The notes under the pieces are model-generated. The model was not told where the DNA came from, made no database searches, and saw only the letters and a list, made by a program, of their open reading frames with translations. A stretch of 64,000 bases of DNA from Pontibacter harenae (lineage in GTDB: Bacteria; Bacteroidota; Bacteroidia; Cytophagales; Hymenobacteraceae). The position numbers were made by a program, and so were the translations under genes. Positions 6,954 through 16,877 of the stretch are shown here, one piece after another (the stretch's first letter is position 1; each line of letters opens with the position of its first letter). Where the stretch lies: the NCBI RefSeq assembly GCF_020907245.1, contig NZ_JAJJWH010000008.1, forward strand, positions 1 to 64,000, written 5' to 3'.

Positions 6954-9900
6954 CTAGTGCTGCACCAGGAGTTTCTTAGAGTACGATTTGTCGCCGTGTC
7001 TTACACGCAGTATGTACACGCCGTTAGCTCTATCAGATAAGTTGATAAAGCCCTCGTATTGGCCGTAGTATTCTGTTACTTTTCCTGTGGTAAGGATCTT
7101 GCCCATCAGGTCAGTTACCTCAAACGTAATATCTTCTTTTGCACTTGTCTCAACCTCTACTCTAAAGCGGCCACTGCTTGGGTTCGGCGAAACAACCAAC
7201 TCAGGTCCTAGCTCTCGTATGCCTGGTTTATAGGAGAAAGTATACGTCATTGCCATATCTGAAATACAGCCATCTTTCACCACCATAACGCTGTAGTTGC
7301 CACTTTCAGTTGGTGTATAAACCTGGCCTGTTGCGCCCGCTATAGGCCTGTTATCAAGGTACCACTGGTTGCCGGTGGCATAGCTAGAGACTAAAGTCTG
7401 GCCGTTGCGCGAAATAGTGGGTTCATTGATGGGTTGTCCTGAAACAATGTTCACGGCTACCCTCGGGCTTTGGCACCCTAAACCACGGACTTTCAAGTCG
7501 TAGAAATAGTAGTAATAGCTTTGCGGGTTGGGGTTTGCAGTAGTTCCTGTTATGGTTAACACATCAGACAAACCGAAGGGGTAACCTGCTACACCAGAAT
7601 TATTTCTGAAAATGGTGGCGCCATTCTCATAAGCAATAGATATACTATAATCACCTGCTGCAGGAATTTCCAGTCCTAAATAATAAACAGCTCCCTGGTC
7701 ATTAGGGTCATTCGGCACGTTGCCTGCTGCAGGCGTTGTACGGGTAGGCTGCACATAAAGCGTACGCGAAGATACTGGTGCTCCATTATCGTTGATTACA
7801 GTAAACGTTATTTTGCCCTCGTGGCCAATATACAGACGAGCACTTTCTAGCAGCATCGGAGCCTTAGCCGTGAGCAACACCGAAGGAGTAAACTGGTTAT
7901 AGCCGCCGTCTGAAGCAAAGTTTTTAGTTGCTGGGCCTATGGTTCCTGTGTAATCATTAAGAGCTGCATATAAGGTGCTTCCTAATTGTGGGCTTGCAGG
8001 AATTTGTGTTAGGTTGCCAGCGGCAATAGGCCGTGTTGCGGTAGGCGAGTCGTACCAAAATAAAGTACCATTCTCTTCACCCGAAAGCGTGTACTGTGCA
8101 GCGGAACCGCAACGGAAAGCTGCCGCAGTGGTTGGTGCTGCGATGCTACCTCCAACTTCAAAAGTTTGGGACAGGTTATTGTTCGCTACTCTGGCATCTT
8201 GCGGTAACGAAGTGCTAGCCTCTAGGCTATACGTTGCGTTTGCTGCCAGCGGAGCATCAAGGCTGAAAGCAAGTTCGCCCTCTGTATAAGGCGACAAGGT
8301 GCCTGTAAAAGTAGTGTTTAGCACAATAGTTTCTGTGCCAGCACGGCTTACCGTTATGGTTACGGGTACGTTGCTGACAGGGGAGGTGCCGTTGTTTCTC
8401 AATCGGATGGCAGCATTCTGTTCAGCGCCAACACAAAAGCCGCCAGGAGGCAACACAATAGCTGATACCTCTACATCGTAACTTGGTCTTACAACTCTAA
8501 GAGAAAAATCGACAGTGCCTCCGCGCGCGTATGTGCCGCAAGCACTTACTTGTGTAGGAACTGACGTTTCCTGTGCTACAAATCGGGCTCGCACAAACTG
8601 ACCTGGCACTGCAGTGCTAGGTACCTGTACTGTGCCTGTATAATTGCCAGTGGCATCAAGTACTCCTGAGTTGATTAGCTCTTCGCCTTCATCGTCAAAG
8701 TCTCCGTCGTTATTCCAGTCTGCAAAAGCTTTCAAAGCTGTGGGAGCAGGTGTGCCGTTGCAGAAGCCTACATTCAAGGAGACAGGAAGCGTTTGGTTTG
8801 GCTCAACCATGCCAACAATAGCAGTCTGGTCCTGAAAGTTGCTGCCGCAACCTTGGGTATTACTGTAGTTGAAGCCAGCAAAACTCAGTTGCTGTACTTT
8901 GGCGCCCTGTTCAGCCGATGAATTGCTGGCGCAGTAGGTGCTACCGCCAATTCCGCTCAGGAGCAGAGAGTATTGCTGTGGTCCGCGTTGCAGTGTGCCT
9001 TTGTGCGTAACAACTACCGTGTATGTTTCTCCAGGCTTTACAGCCGTTAGTTCGAACTTCTCAACGTTATCCAGCACATTGTCGCCTTGCTGGGCAGGAG
9101 CTGCAGGGTTAAGCGGTGTAAGCACCCAAGGCGACTTAACCAGAGTGCCTTTATGGTAGAGGCGTACATCTAAATCGTTTACAAGCTTAGGAGTACGGTT
9201 ATTAAGAGCAGTAGTACCTGTTGCCACAGCAGTGGCCTCTGGGTCAGTCCAGGATAAAGTAACGGTTAACGGACTAGCTCCGGAAGCCACTACCGCCATG
9301 CTGTAACTTTGGCCCTGCGCCAAACTGCGTTCCTGTATGGCGGTAGCCCCACCAACCGTAGAGATAAAGGAGGCGGCCCGCTCAACGTTCAGCAACCCCC
9401 AGCCATACCTGTAATCAGGGCCAAGGTGGTCGCCAGCCTCATCTGCTGTATGAATGGCAACACCTTTAAGCGTAGCAGCTCTCATAAACCCACCGTTATT
9501 CAGATTGCTGTAGTGCTCCTGCAACAAAAGCATAGAACCTGCCACATTCGGGGTGGCCATGGAGGTACCGTTTAAAGTTTTATAGGCTCTGTCGTTGTCG
9601 CTAGAGCTTGACAGCACAGAGACACCGTTTCCGACAATGTCTGGTTTTATACGTCCATCATCTGTAGGGCCAAAGGCGCTGAAGATAGAAATCCTAACGT
9701 CTGAGTTTTGTGCGTAACCGTTAGAAATCGGCTCGACGGCTCCTACAGTAAGCACATTCTTAGCTGTTCCGTAAGTAGGAATAATATCATAGCTGTTGTT
9801 ATTGCTGATAGTAGCTGGCCTGCTTCTTACAAGGTCGAACTTCCCAGAGCTATTACGCTGGAAGTATGGTTTGCCCACTTCGGGTCCGTTTTCAGAACGA

Positions 9901-10727
9901 TTGTTACCCACCGATTTTACGATGAGGTAGTAAGGGGCGTTAAAAGCAATATGGTCCCATTTAGAGGAGGCATCGTCGTAGTAGCCAAAGCGGTAATCTT
10001 CTGTTTTGCTGATGTCGGTGTTTCCCCACCACTCCCAGTAAGGATCTTCTTCAGTGCCTTCACGGTCGGAGTTATAGCGCCAGCCTGCTATAGAGCCATA
10101 AGAGTGGTTAGAAACAAGTAAGTTTGGTGCCGCAGCAGCCATCTCCGATACATCGTTCGTAAAGTCGTAGGCTGCAAGCTTTGTTACGCCAAACGCCATT
10201 CCCTTAGCTAATGGGTTTAAGCCTGTTGCTATCAATGTGCCTGCTACGTGTGTTGCATGGTCGCTTATTTCTTCAAGGTTATCTTTTTGAATGACACGGT
10301 CTCTTAATTCCTGGTGTGTCCTTCTTACGCCTCCGCCATCCCACATAGCCAGTTTTTGCGCTACCGAAATGCCTGCTCCGCTTAAATTTAAGCCAAGCGA
10401 GCCGCCTGCCCATACCTGGTTTGTTCTGGTAGTGGCTGCTGCACGTGAGTTGTTATACGTAATATAGTAGATCGGCAATCCTTGGCTGTCTATTCCTTGT
10501 AAAGAAACATGGCTTCCGTCTGAATAGGTTTTTTCTACAACCCATCCATGTTGCTTTGCAAGCACAAGGGCTTTGCTATAGTTGGCTTTAAAATCTTTTT
10601 CAGCATCAACAGCAATGCGAGATAGCGCTGCCTTATCTGCCTTGATGGGTGTAATATCTTGCTGTGCATGTGCTGTTACTGTAGCAGCAAGAGCAAAAGC
10701 AAAGAGGCAAATGCTTTTAATCCTCAT
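6954..10727 (-). CDS. Secreted S8 subtilase with GEVED and T9SS sorting domains
   Basis: 1257 aa. Signal peptide (1-21, cut after AHA). The subtilisin domain (about 110-455) has the triad Asp130 (MWDGG), His160 (HATHVAGT) and Ser389 (NGTSMATP). A beta-sandwich of the KP-43 type follows (about 470-600), then a GEVED domain (about 600-740, with ADWNNDGDFDDEGEE), a CARDB-like domain with NNGTSPVSNVPV, and an Ig-like region. The last 80 residues, from SPNPSSGRF to KKLLVQH, form a type A C-terminal sorting domain for the type IX secretion system, so the protease is exported and attached to or released from the cell surface. It is monocistronic. Its substrate is unknown; a degradative or surface-maturation role is inferred. 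Confidence 0.95.
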   Translation of the reverse strand: MRIKSICLFAFALAATVTAHAQQDITPIKADKAALSRIAVDAEKDFKANYSKALVLAKQHGWVVEKTYSDGSHVSLQGIDSQGLPIYYITYNNSRAAATTRTNQVWAGGSLGLNLSGAGISVAQKLAMWDGGGVRRTHQELRDRVIQKDNLEEISDHATHVAGTLIATGLNPLAKGMAFGVTKLAAYDFTNDVSEMAAAAPNLLVSNHSYGSIAGWRYNSDREGTEEDPYWEWWGNTDISKTEDYRFGYYDDASSKWDHIAFNAPYYLIVKSVGNNRSENGPEVGKPYFQRNSSGKFDLVRSRPATISNNNSYDIIPTYGTAKNVLTVGAVEPISNGYAQNSDVRISIFSAFGPTDDGRIKPDIVGNGVSVLSSSSDNDRAYKTLNGTSMATPNVAGSMLLLQEHYSNLNNGGFMRAATLKGVAIHTADEAGDHLGPDYRYGWGLLNVERAASFISTVGGATAIQERSLAQGQSYSMAVVASGASPLTVTLSWTDPEATAVATGTTALNNRTPKLVNDLDVRLYHKGTLVKSPWVLTPLNPAAPAQQGDNVLDNVEKFELTAVKPGETYTVVVTHKGTLQRGPQQYSLLLSGIGGSTYCASNSSAEQGAKVQQLSFAGFNYSNTQGCGSNFQDQTAIVGMVEPNQTLPVSLNVGFCNGTPAPTALKAFADWNNDGDFDDEGEELINSGVLDATGNYTGTVQVPSTAVPGQFVRARFVAQETSVPTQVSACGTYARGGTVDFSLRVVRPSYDVEVSAIVLPPGGFCVGAEQNAAIRLRNNGTSPVSNVPVTITVSRAGTETIVLNTTFTGTLSPYTEGELAFSLDAPLAANATYSLEASTSLPQDARVANNNLSQTFEVGGSIAAPTTAAAFRCGSAAQYTLSGEENGTLFWYDSPTATRPIAAGNLTQIPASPQLGSTLYAALNDYTGTIGPATKNFASDGGYNQFTPSVLLTAKAPMLLESARLYIGHEGKITFTVINDNGAPVSSRTLYVQPTRTTPAAGNVPNDPNDQGAVYYLGLEIPAAGDYSISIAYENGATIFRNNSGVAGYPFGLSDVLTITGTTANPNPQSYYYYFYDLKVRGLGCQSPRVAVNIVSGQPINEPTISRNGQTLVSSYATGNQWYLDNRPIAGATGQVYTPTESGNYSVMVVKDGCISDMAMTYTFSYKPGIRELGPELVVSPNPSSGRFRVEVETSAKEDITFEVTDLMGKILTTGKVTEYYGQYEGFINLSDRANGVYILRVRHGDKSYSKKLLVQH

Positions 10728-10987
10728 ATATGTAAGCGGAATATTTTATTACCGTAGTGCTGAACAAGTTATAAATAAATCTGATAATAACAGCCATCAT
10801 ACTAAATGTGCTGCAAAGGAAACCGCACAACCAACGTTCTGGAGCTGGTTTCGAATTCGGAAAATATCTCACCGGTTTGGTTCAGAGAACAAAGAATTTC
10901 GTTTCCTTATACTTTAACTTTCTCTTAACAAAAGTGTGTGGCTATAAGGTTTACATTTGGGCTGTGATACAGCTACAAAATAAAACT

Positions 10988-11143
10988 ATGAAACAGTAAC
11001 CCCTCCTTATAGCGCTGCTCTTGTGTCTTAGCTTGGTATTAGGAGCAGCGCTAGGGCAGGAGCAAAAGTGCAAGCAGTTAAGCTCTTCTGACACCTCTGC
11101 TCAAAGTCAGTTCATTTTGAAACCTGAAGAAGGTATTATCTAA
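10988..11143 (+). pseudogene. Broken gene for a small secreted peptide
   Basis: ATG at 10988 gives MKQ and then TAA (10997-10999). Reading on in the same frame gives an uninterrupted signal-peptide-like stretch (PLLIALLLCLSLVLGAALG) and about 28 further residues to TAA 11141-11143. Without the early stop this would be a 51-residue preprotein with a charged start, hydrophobic core and small-residue cleavage site. A short ORF in another frame (11149-11226) could be its shifted continuation. A nonsense mutation is the simplest reading; a chance ORF is possible. Confidence 0.4.
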
Positions 11144-11235
11144 AAGAGATGATAGGAGAAACAGGTATTGTGGGGCCGAAGCTACAGAAAGCTGTGGCTA
11201 ATGTGTTGCCAAGCAATAGCGGATAAAGAAAGCAA

Positions 11236-11277
11236 AAAGCCTCTGCAGAGCGTAAGAACACGCTTGCAAAGGCCTCT
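11236..11277 (-). terminator. Imperfect hairpin terminator of hemB
   Basis: AAAGCCTCTGCAGAGCG (from 11236) pairs imperfectly with CGCTTGCAAAGGCC (to 11273), just downstream of the hemB stop codon on the minus strand. Confidence 0.6.
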
Positions 11278-11297
11278 TATAGTGGTAGTGTATCTGA

Positions 11298-12272
11298 TTA
11301 TTTTTTACTCAGATACTGCGCGTATTCTTTGGCGAAATAGGTAAGAATAATGTCTGCGCCAGCACGTCTTATACTTGTCAGAATCTCAATCATGGCTTTT
11401 TCGCCGTCTACCCAACCATTCTGAGCCGCAGCTTTTACCATGGCATATTCGCCACTGATGTTGTAGGCAGCTATTGGCAGGTTAGAATTGTCGCGAAGCA
11501 GCTTTATCACATCGAGGTAAGACAGCGCAGGTTTCACCATCAGGTAATCGGCACCTTCAAGGGTATCCAACTCTGCTTCGATCAAGGCTTCGCGGCTGTT
11601 GGCGTAGTTCATTTGATATGTTTTCTTGTCGCCTGCTTTTGGAGCAGAGCCTAAAGCATCGCGGAACGGACCGTAAAAGGCACTGGCATACTTAGCAGTA
11701 TAGGACATGATCGCCACTTTCTGAAAGCCATTTTCATCCAGTACTTTGCGGAGATGTCCAATACGGCCATCCATCATATCGGAAGGAGCCACAATGTCGG
11801 CGCCAGCCTGTGCCTGCACCAGAGCCATTTTGCCTAGTACTTCCAGCGTTTCGTCATTTAGAATCTCGCCGTTTTCTACAATGCCATCGTGCCCATCAGA
11901 GCTGTAAGGGTCCATGGCTACGTCAGTTACCAGGGCCACATCAGGAAATTCTTTTTTGATGGCACGAATGGCACTCGGAAAAAGTCCCTCGGGGTTATAG
12001 CTTTCTTTGGCGTACTTGTCTTTCTTCTCTTCGGGTATACTCGGGAAAGGAGCAAATACCTTGATGCCTAACTCCACACAGGCTCTAACTTCCTCCACTA
12101 AAGTATCGATGGAGTAGCGGTAGATGCCTGGCATAGAAGGAATCTCTTGTTTCTGGTTCTCGCCCTCGATGATGAAAAGCGGGAAAATTAAGTCTTGCAG
12201 GTCTAAGGTTGTTTCCTGCACCATATCTCGGATCGCCTGCGTCTGGCGGTTACGTCTTGGTCTTCTGATCAT
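11298..12272 (-). CDS. hemB: Delta-aminolevulinic acid dehydratase (porphobilinogen synthase)
   Basis: 324 aa, full length. Condenses two 5-aminolevulinates to porphobilinogen in haem synthesis. The two active-site lysines are visible: Lys194 (SYTAKYAS) and Lys247 (LMVKPALSYLD), the latter forming the Schiff base. The metal-site segment reads DVAMDPYSSDGHDG (117-130), with Asp where zinc enzymes have Cys, so it is predicted to be of the magnesium-dependent type. Single gene, with a terminator behind it. Confidence 0.97.
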   Translation of the reverse strand: MIRRPRRNRQTQAIRDMVQETTLDLQDLIFPLFIIEGENQKQEIPSMPGIYRYSIDTLVEEVRACVELGIKVFAPFPSIPEEKKDKYAKESYNPEGLFPSAIRAIKKEFPDVALVTDVAMDPYSSDGHDGIVENGEILNDETLEVLGKMALVQAQAGADIVAPSDMMDGRIGHLRKVLDENGFQKVAIMSYTAKYASAFYGPFRDALGSAPKAGDKKTYQMNYANSREALIEAELDTLEGADYLMVKPALSYLDVIKLLRDNSNLPIAAYNISGEYAMVKAAAQNGWVDGEKAMIEILTSIRRAGADIILTYFAKEYAQYLSKK

Positions 12273-12386
12273 GCCTTTAAATTCTTTACAGAAATTGTTC
12301 TAAATCATGTTAAGACAAAGGTACGGCTTAAGGAGTGGAATTGAAATGAAGTATGGGGTTTATTGGTGTGGCTCAGGTACTCTGGC

Positions 12387-13988
12387 CTAAGCCGAGGTAT
12401 ATTTCTCTTGCTCCTCTTCTGGTTCCAGGTAGTCCTCATGTTGGTTATAAATGGAAAGATAATAACCGAAACCAGCAGTAAGGCCTGCTGCCAGGCCACC
12501 TATGTGTGCGCCATTGTCAATGCCTGCGCCTGCTAAGCCCATCACTAAATTTATAGCGACAAATAAGCCAGAGGTAATCAGCAAAGATTTATTCATTTGC
12601 CCAGGTAAAGCTTTAACAGTTAGTAAGGCAATAACAAAACCGTACAAGCCGAAAATGGCCCCAGAAGCACCTACACTGATTGTTCTGTCGTACCACCAAA
12701 TGCTGGTTAAGCTTGCTGCTAAACCTAAGGTAAGGTATAAAACCGCAAACTTTACTTTTCCCAGATACGGCTCCAGCAAGCTCCCTACAAACAGTAGCGC
12801 CGCCATATTCATAACAAGGTGCATAATGCCTCCGTGCAAAAATACGTTGGTCATCAGGCGCCACCAGTCACCCTCCAGCACAAGCGGTTTAAAGTTAGCT
12901 CCCCAACTTAACAAGTCTTCGCTTTCAAACGTCAAGAACCCAGCTCCTGATAATGTCATCAAAATAAAAAGGAGTAGGTTTAGGTCTAGGATGAGTGGTG
13001 TAACAACGTAATCTTTTTTAGGGATGAAGATGGAGAAGAACTCCTGTAGTTCGGTGTCTTTTTGTGGTTTCCCTGCTAAGAATTTTTTAAGCTGAAACGG
13101 GCGAAACTTTGCTAGCGAGATCATCAGTAACCATACTGCGGAGCCGATGCCAAAAGAGCCGAAGATCCAGGAAAGCTTATTCCCGTTTCTTGCGGCATAA
13201 GGCTGGTGCACAGGTACCAGAATAACTGGCTCGGAGGTGGTATAAAAGCTGCTTTTCCCTTTTACAGCTGTACGGTATTTATCCAGATCAGTGCTGCTGC
13301 CAATTCTGTCGAGGTACTGGAACTGCGCTGTGTTCTGAACCTGGAACTCTTCCCACGATTCCTGCATAAACTTCTGGTAAGCTGCCTCTTTTCCTTGCGG
13401 CGACAACCTATTGCTGACCTGGTGAGAAAACTTGACGCCCAGCCAACCTTGTATGGGCTGTGTGGAGATGGTATCGGCAGCAGCGCCTAAGATGGGCACA
13501 ACAGCATGTAAATAAAAGTTGAGATACTGGTTGTTCTTGCCGCTTACTTCAGAATAAGGAAATATCTGAACATTAGCCTTATCCAGATAGTAATCTTCTA
13601 CTGTATAGTAGCGGGAGAGCTTCTGCTGACCGATCTGATTAATGTTTTCCACTTGTACCAGTTTGCCGGTGGCAGTAACTATGTAATGCTGTGCAACTAC
13701 AGCTGGAATACATAAGGCAATAAGCGCAATGAATTGAAAGAAGCCTGGCAAATCGCCAGTTTTAGTTTTAAGTTTTAGCAGCTTAAGGCGTTTTCGGAGC
13801 CAGATAAACACAAAGAGACCTGTAAAAACAGCTGGCAGTACAAACTCAACAACAATGTTTTTTAAATCTAAAATTCTGTACTCCAGTATCAGAAGCCAGT
13901 GCAGGAAAGTATAGGTGGCTGTAAAACCGATGCCCCAAAGTACAAAAGGTAGAAAAAGAAGTTTTAGCTTCAGTATTAAGTTGTTCAT
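12387..13988 (-). CDS. Rhomboid family intramembrane serine protease
   Basis: 533 aa, long for the family. The rhomboid core is C-terminal (about 350-515): HGGIMHLVMN in the L1/TM2 region, the catalytic Ser442 in GASGAIFG, and the catalytic His495 in GAHIGG. The N-terminal 330 residues hold two membrane segments (about 11-30 and 35-60), another near 85-105 and 280-300, and a soluble domain between. The extension is likely periplasmic or cytoplasmic and of unknown role. Substrate unknown. Ends with an acidic tail rich in Glu. Confidence 0.92.
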   Translation of the reverse strand: MNNLILKLKLLFLPFVLWGIGFTATYTFLHWLLILEYRILDLKNIVVEFVLPAVFTGLFVFIWLRKRLKLLKLKTKTGDLPGFFQFIALIALCIPAVVAQHYIVTATGKLVQVENINQIGQQKLSRYYTVEDYYLDKANVQIFPYSEVSGKNNQYLNFYLHAVVPILGAAADTISTQPIQGWLGVKFSHQVSNRLSPQGKEAAYQKFMQESWEEFQVQNTAQFQYLDRIGSSTDLDKYRTAVKGKSSFYTTSEPVILVPVHQPYAARNGNKLSWIFGSFGIGSAVWLLMISLAKFRPFQLKKFLAGKPQKDTELQEFFSIFIPKKDYVVTPLILDLNLLLFILMTLSGAGFLTFESEDLLSWGANFKPLVLEGDWWRLMTNVFLHGGIMHLVMNMAALLFVGSLLEPYLGKVKFAVLYLTLGLAASLTSIWWYDRTISVGASGAIFGLYGFVIALLTVKALPGQMNKSLLITSGLFVAINLVMGLAGAGIDNGAHIGGLAAGLTAGFGYYLSIYNQHEDYLEPEEEQEKYTSA

Positions 13989-14079
13989 GCTGCTTCGTCA
14001 GAGTAAAAAATGGAGGCAAAATATAGCAAAACTCTGATTTTTGCAATGCATCTGGTGTTACATAGTTTTCATAAAAGAA

Positions 14080-14113
14080 CAAGAGCCGAACTATAGCTAT
14101 AGTTCGGCTCTTG
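14080..14113 (-). terminator. Perfect palindromic terminator of rocD
   Basis: The 34 bases are an exact palindrome (17 + 17), lying 20 bases beyond the rocD stop codon. Confidence 0.85.
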
Positions 14114-14133
14114 AAGTAAGTGTGTCGGGATTA

Positions 14134-15375
14134 CTAGAAGTTAAGTATAACCTCCTCGATGATATCGCAGCACTCATGCAGTTGCTCTTCTGTGATAACC
14201 AGTGGTGGCGCAAAACGGATGATGTCGCCGTGGGTTGGCTTCGCTAGCAAACCTTTCTCCATCAGGGCCACACACACATCCCAAGCGGTACGCTCATCAT
14301 CAGTTGGCTCTATAACAATGGCATTTAACAGGCCTCTGCCGCGCACTAGTGTAACCAGTTCAGGACGCTTGGCCTTCAGTTGGTTCATGCGCTCACGAAA
14401 CACTTCGCCAAGTCTGTGGGCATTTTCCACCAGGTTCTCCTCTTTCACAACTTCCAAGGCTGCTATGGCCACTGCGGCTGCCATAGGGTTGCCGCCAAAG
14501 GTAGAGCCATGTTCGCCAGGCTGTATGCACAGCATAATATCGTCGTTGGCCAACACACAGGAGACTGGCAGCACACCACCCGATAAAGCCTTTCCTAAAA
14601 CCAAGATGTCTGCTTTAACATCGTCGTAGTAACTGGCCAGTAGTTTTCCGGTGCGGGCAATACCTGTTTGTATCTCGTCGGTTATCAGCAATACGTTGTA
14701 CTGTTTGCAAAGCGCCTGAGCCTTTGCTAAATAACCTTCGTCTGGTACTACCACGCCTGCTTCGCCTTGAATAGGTTCTACCATAAAGGCGCAGGTGTTC
14801 GGGTTTTCTTGCAGGGTTTGCTCCAGCGCATCAATATCATTGTAAGGAATAACCTTGTAGCCTGGCATATAGGGGCCAAAGCCATGCGTAGAATCTGGGT
14901 CTGTGGAGAAAGAAATGATACCCGTGGTACGGCCATGAAAGTTGTGGTCTACCACTGCAATCTCGGCATTATGAGGCGCAATTCCTTTTTTCATGTAGCC
15001 CCACTTGCGAGCGAGTTTGATGGCTGTTTCCACAGCTTCGGCGCCTGAGTTCATGAACAAAGACTTGTCGTAGCCAAAGGTCTCGCAGATGTATTGCTCC
15101 GCTACGCCAAGTTTATCGTTGTAGAAAGCGCGTGAGGTCAGGTTTAACTGTTGAGCCTGCTGCACCAGCGCATTTACAATTTTAGGATGGCAATGGCCTT
15201 GGTTAACGGCACTGTAAGCAGATAAAAAATCATAGTAGCGTTTGCCTTCCACATCCCATAGGTGCACGCCCTCGCCACGCGAAAGCACCACTGGCAATGG
15301 GTGGTAGTTGTGCGCACCGTATTTGTGCTCTATGTCAATAGCTTGTTGGCTGGAAGAAATAGTTAATTTATTCAT
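14134..15375 (-). CDS. rocD: Ornithine--oxo-acid transaminase
   Basis: 413 aa, class III PLP aminotransferase. Moves the delta-amino group of ornithine to 2-oxoglutarate, linking arginine breakdown to glutamate and proline. Evidence: [21 protein letters not shown] near the N-terminal third, the DEIQTG motif with the PLP-ring Asp, and LGKALSGG with the PLP lysine. The [13 protein letters not shown] segment near the N-terminus is typical of ornithine aminotransferases and distinguishes it from acetylornithine aminotransferase. Single gene. Confidence 0.94.
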   Translation of the reverse strand: MNKLTISSSQQAIDIEHKYGAHNYHPLPVVLSRGEGVHLWDVEGKRYYDFLSAYSAVNQGHCHPKIVNALVQQAQQLNLTSRAFYNDKLGVAEQYICETFGYDKSLFMNSGAEAVETAIKLARKWGYMKKGIAPHNAEIAVVDHNFHGRTTGIISFSTDPDSTHGFGPYMPGYKVIPYNDIDALEQTLQENPNTCAFMVEPIQGEAGVVVPDEGYLAKAQALCKQYNVLLITDEIQTGIARTGKLLASYYDDVKADILVLGKALSGGVLPVSCVLANDDIMLCIQPGEHGSTFGGNPMAAAVAIAALEVVKEENLVENAHRLGEVFRERMNQLKAKRPELVTLVRGRGLLNAIVIEPTDDERTAWDVCVALMEKGLLAKPTHGDIIRFAPPLVITEEQLHECCDIIEEVILNF

Positions 15376-15524
15376 AGTTCGTTATGGGTTTATATAAAAG
15401 AAGCGCCTGAAAAACGGATCGTGTTTAATAAGGAGTTTTCTCTTAACGGAAAAAAATGTATTGTTTGTAAAAGTAGCGAAACAGGGCATACTTCAAAAAA
15501 AGCAGCTATGCCCACCTCCATCGT

Positions 15525-15869
15525 CTATGCCATTTGTCGGAAGCGGCTAAAAATAGCCGCAAAGCCTTCTGGGTCATAGTAGGCGTAGGTGTTGGTTAGG
15601 ATACCCAAATGGTTGCTATCGGTCTTACAGGCAAAAACCTCACGCTCGCCTGCCACTGTGTCTGGAGCTTGCACCAGGTGCCGTTCCACAATCGTGATGC
15701 TTTCGGGAGCTAGAGTCGTGTCTAGCTCAGGGCATACAATTTCGTTTTGCTGTATGCTGAGGGTGTGAATAAAGCCTCGGCTACGCATATCTTGTATAGC
15801 CTCGCTAAATGTTTGGTAGGTAACCATAGGCGTTTTAACATTTGACATTTTATCTATAACGAGAGCCAT
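15525..15869 (-). CDS. Small conserved protein, often misnamed PRPP synthetase
   Basis: 114 aa (107 if it starts at the ATG at 15848). It resembles a Bacteroidota family of about 100-residue proteins that databases often label phosphoribosylpyrophosphate synthetase: TFSEAIQDMRSRGF near the start and a closing GILTNTYAYY segment. There is no PRPP-binding motif, so that label is not supported. No signal peptide or membrane segment. Function unknown. Confidence 0.75.
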   Translation of the reverse strand: MALVIDKMSNVKTPMVTYQTFSEAIQDMRSRGFIHTLSIQQNEIVCPELDTTLAPESITIVERHLVQAPDTVAGEREVFACKTDSNHLGILTNTYAYYDPEGFAAIFSRFRQMA

Positions 15870-15948
15870 ACGTTAGTGTTTACAAAGGCTATCCTGTTTT
15901 GCCTGTAGTTGTATAATTGCCTTACTTTGTAGTTCAGAAAGCTAAATC

Positions 15949-16122
15949 GTGAGCCAAATTCTAACCGAAGGAGAAGATTATTACCTGAACGAGCAGGGGT
16001 TGATGGTGTTTACAGCCAAGTACCACCTAAAGCGAGGATACTGCTGCCAGAACGGATGCAGGCATTGTCCTTATGGCTTCAACAAGAAAAAGCGGGAAGC
16101 AGAGAAGGGGAAAAGTAAGTAA
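15949..16122 (+). CDS. DUF5522 family Cys-rich small protein
   Basis: 57 aa from GTG 15949 to TAA 16122. The sequence carries VFTAKYHLKRGYCC and GCRHCPYGF, the conserved core of a small DUF5522 family in Bacteroidota, with four cysteines and a histidine (C-C-x3-C-x2-H-C) that could bind a metal. The tail is strongly basic. Proteins of this kind sit near translation genes, as here beside rpmB. Function unknown. GTG is chosen because no ATG precedes the conserved part. Confidence 0.85.
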   Translation: MSQILTEGEDYYLNEQGLMVFTAKYHLKRGYCCQNGCRHCPYGFNKKKREAEKGKSK

Positions 16123-16180
16123 GGAGGAGAGGGGGCTATAGGAGTTTTAGAGGCCGCTTTTTAAAAATATTTTCTATTGC

Positions 16181-16212
16181 TTTGACTTTCTGTATCTTTT
16201 TACGGATATTTG
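16181..16212 (+). promoter_or_regulatory. Promoter of rpmB
   Basis: TTTG (16181-16184), 20 bases, then GATATTTG (16205-16212), a 7/8 match to the -7 box TAnnTTTG. It lies 36 bases upstream of the rpmB start. Confidence 0.65.
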
Positions 16213-16247
16213 CACCCCTATTGAAATAATTTAGAAGAAAATACAAG

Positions 16248-16487
16248 ATGGCACGAGTTTGCGATTTAACAGGAAAAAGACCACAAGTAGGTAATAACGT
16301 ATCTCACGCTAATAACAAGACTAAGCGTAGATTTTATCCAAACCTTCAGAAGAAGCGTTTTTACATCCCTGAAGAGGATGCATGGATTACACTTAAAGTT
16401 TCTACTTCGGCACTGAGAACCATCAACAAGAATGGTATCACAGCGGTATTGAAGAAGGCGGTAGAGCAAGGTTATATCCTTTACTAA
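16248..16487 (+). CDS. rpmB: 50S ribosomal protein L28
   Basis: 79 aa. The start [26 protein letters not shown] is shown by its key parts: CDLTGKRP and [10 protein letters not shown] are the family signature, and [10 protein letters not shown] follows. Structural protein of the large ribosomal subunit. It has its own promoter and a strong terminator, so it is transcribed apart from rpmG. Confidence 0.97.
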   Translation: MARVCDLTGKRPQVGNNVSHANNKTKRRFYPNLQKKRFYIPEEDAWITLKVSTSALRTINKNGITAVLKKAVEQGYILY

Positions 16488-16595
16488 CTAGCCTTTGGCT
16501 ATTGTGCTGCTTGCTTAGCTGCCTTAACGGATGTTTAAGCATTAAAAAGCCATAGCCTTAGCAAGCCATCTGGTACTTTAGATAAGATTTCACTG

Positions 16596-16649
16596 GCAAC
16601 GGAGAGAGGTGTTTGTTTAAAACTGCTGCCTCGCTCCGTTGCTTTTTTT
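16596..16649 (+). terminator. Terminator of rpmB
   Basis: GCAACGGAGAGAGG (16596-16609) pairs with CCTCGCTCCGTTGC (16629-16642), one mismatch, followed by seven T (16643-16649). Confidence 0.85.
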
Positions 16650-16817
16650 GCCGAAATCGTTGTGCAGGGTGTATATTTCTGTAAGCGGAGAGTGGTAGCA
16701 GTGCAGAACATGTAGTGTTGCCAAGCTTTAGAAACCATCTCTGACATTAGAAAGTTGCTGGATTTAAAGTGAAAGCGAAGGTTACGTTGTGAACCTTCGA
16801 AAAAAAACTATAGTTTG

Positions 16818-16849
16818 TTTGTAGTTAATGATTTAAGCTGCTATATTTG
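16818..16849 (+). promoter_or_regulatory. Consensus promoter of rpmG-DUF4295
   Basis: TTTG (16818-16821), 20 bases, TATATTTG (16842-16849): an exact match to the Bacteroidota sigma-ABfr consensus TTTG / TAnnTTTG. It lies 28 bases before the rpmG start. Confidence 0.8.
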
Positions 16850-16877
16850 CAGTCCAAAATAAAAAATTACTGTTGAG

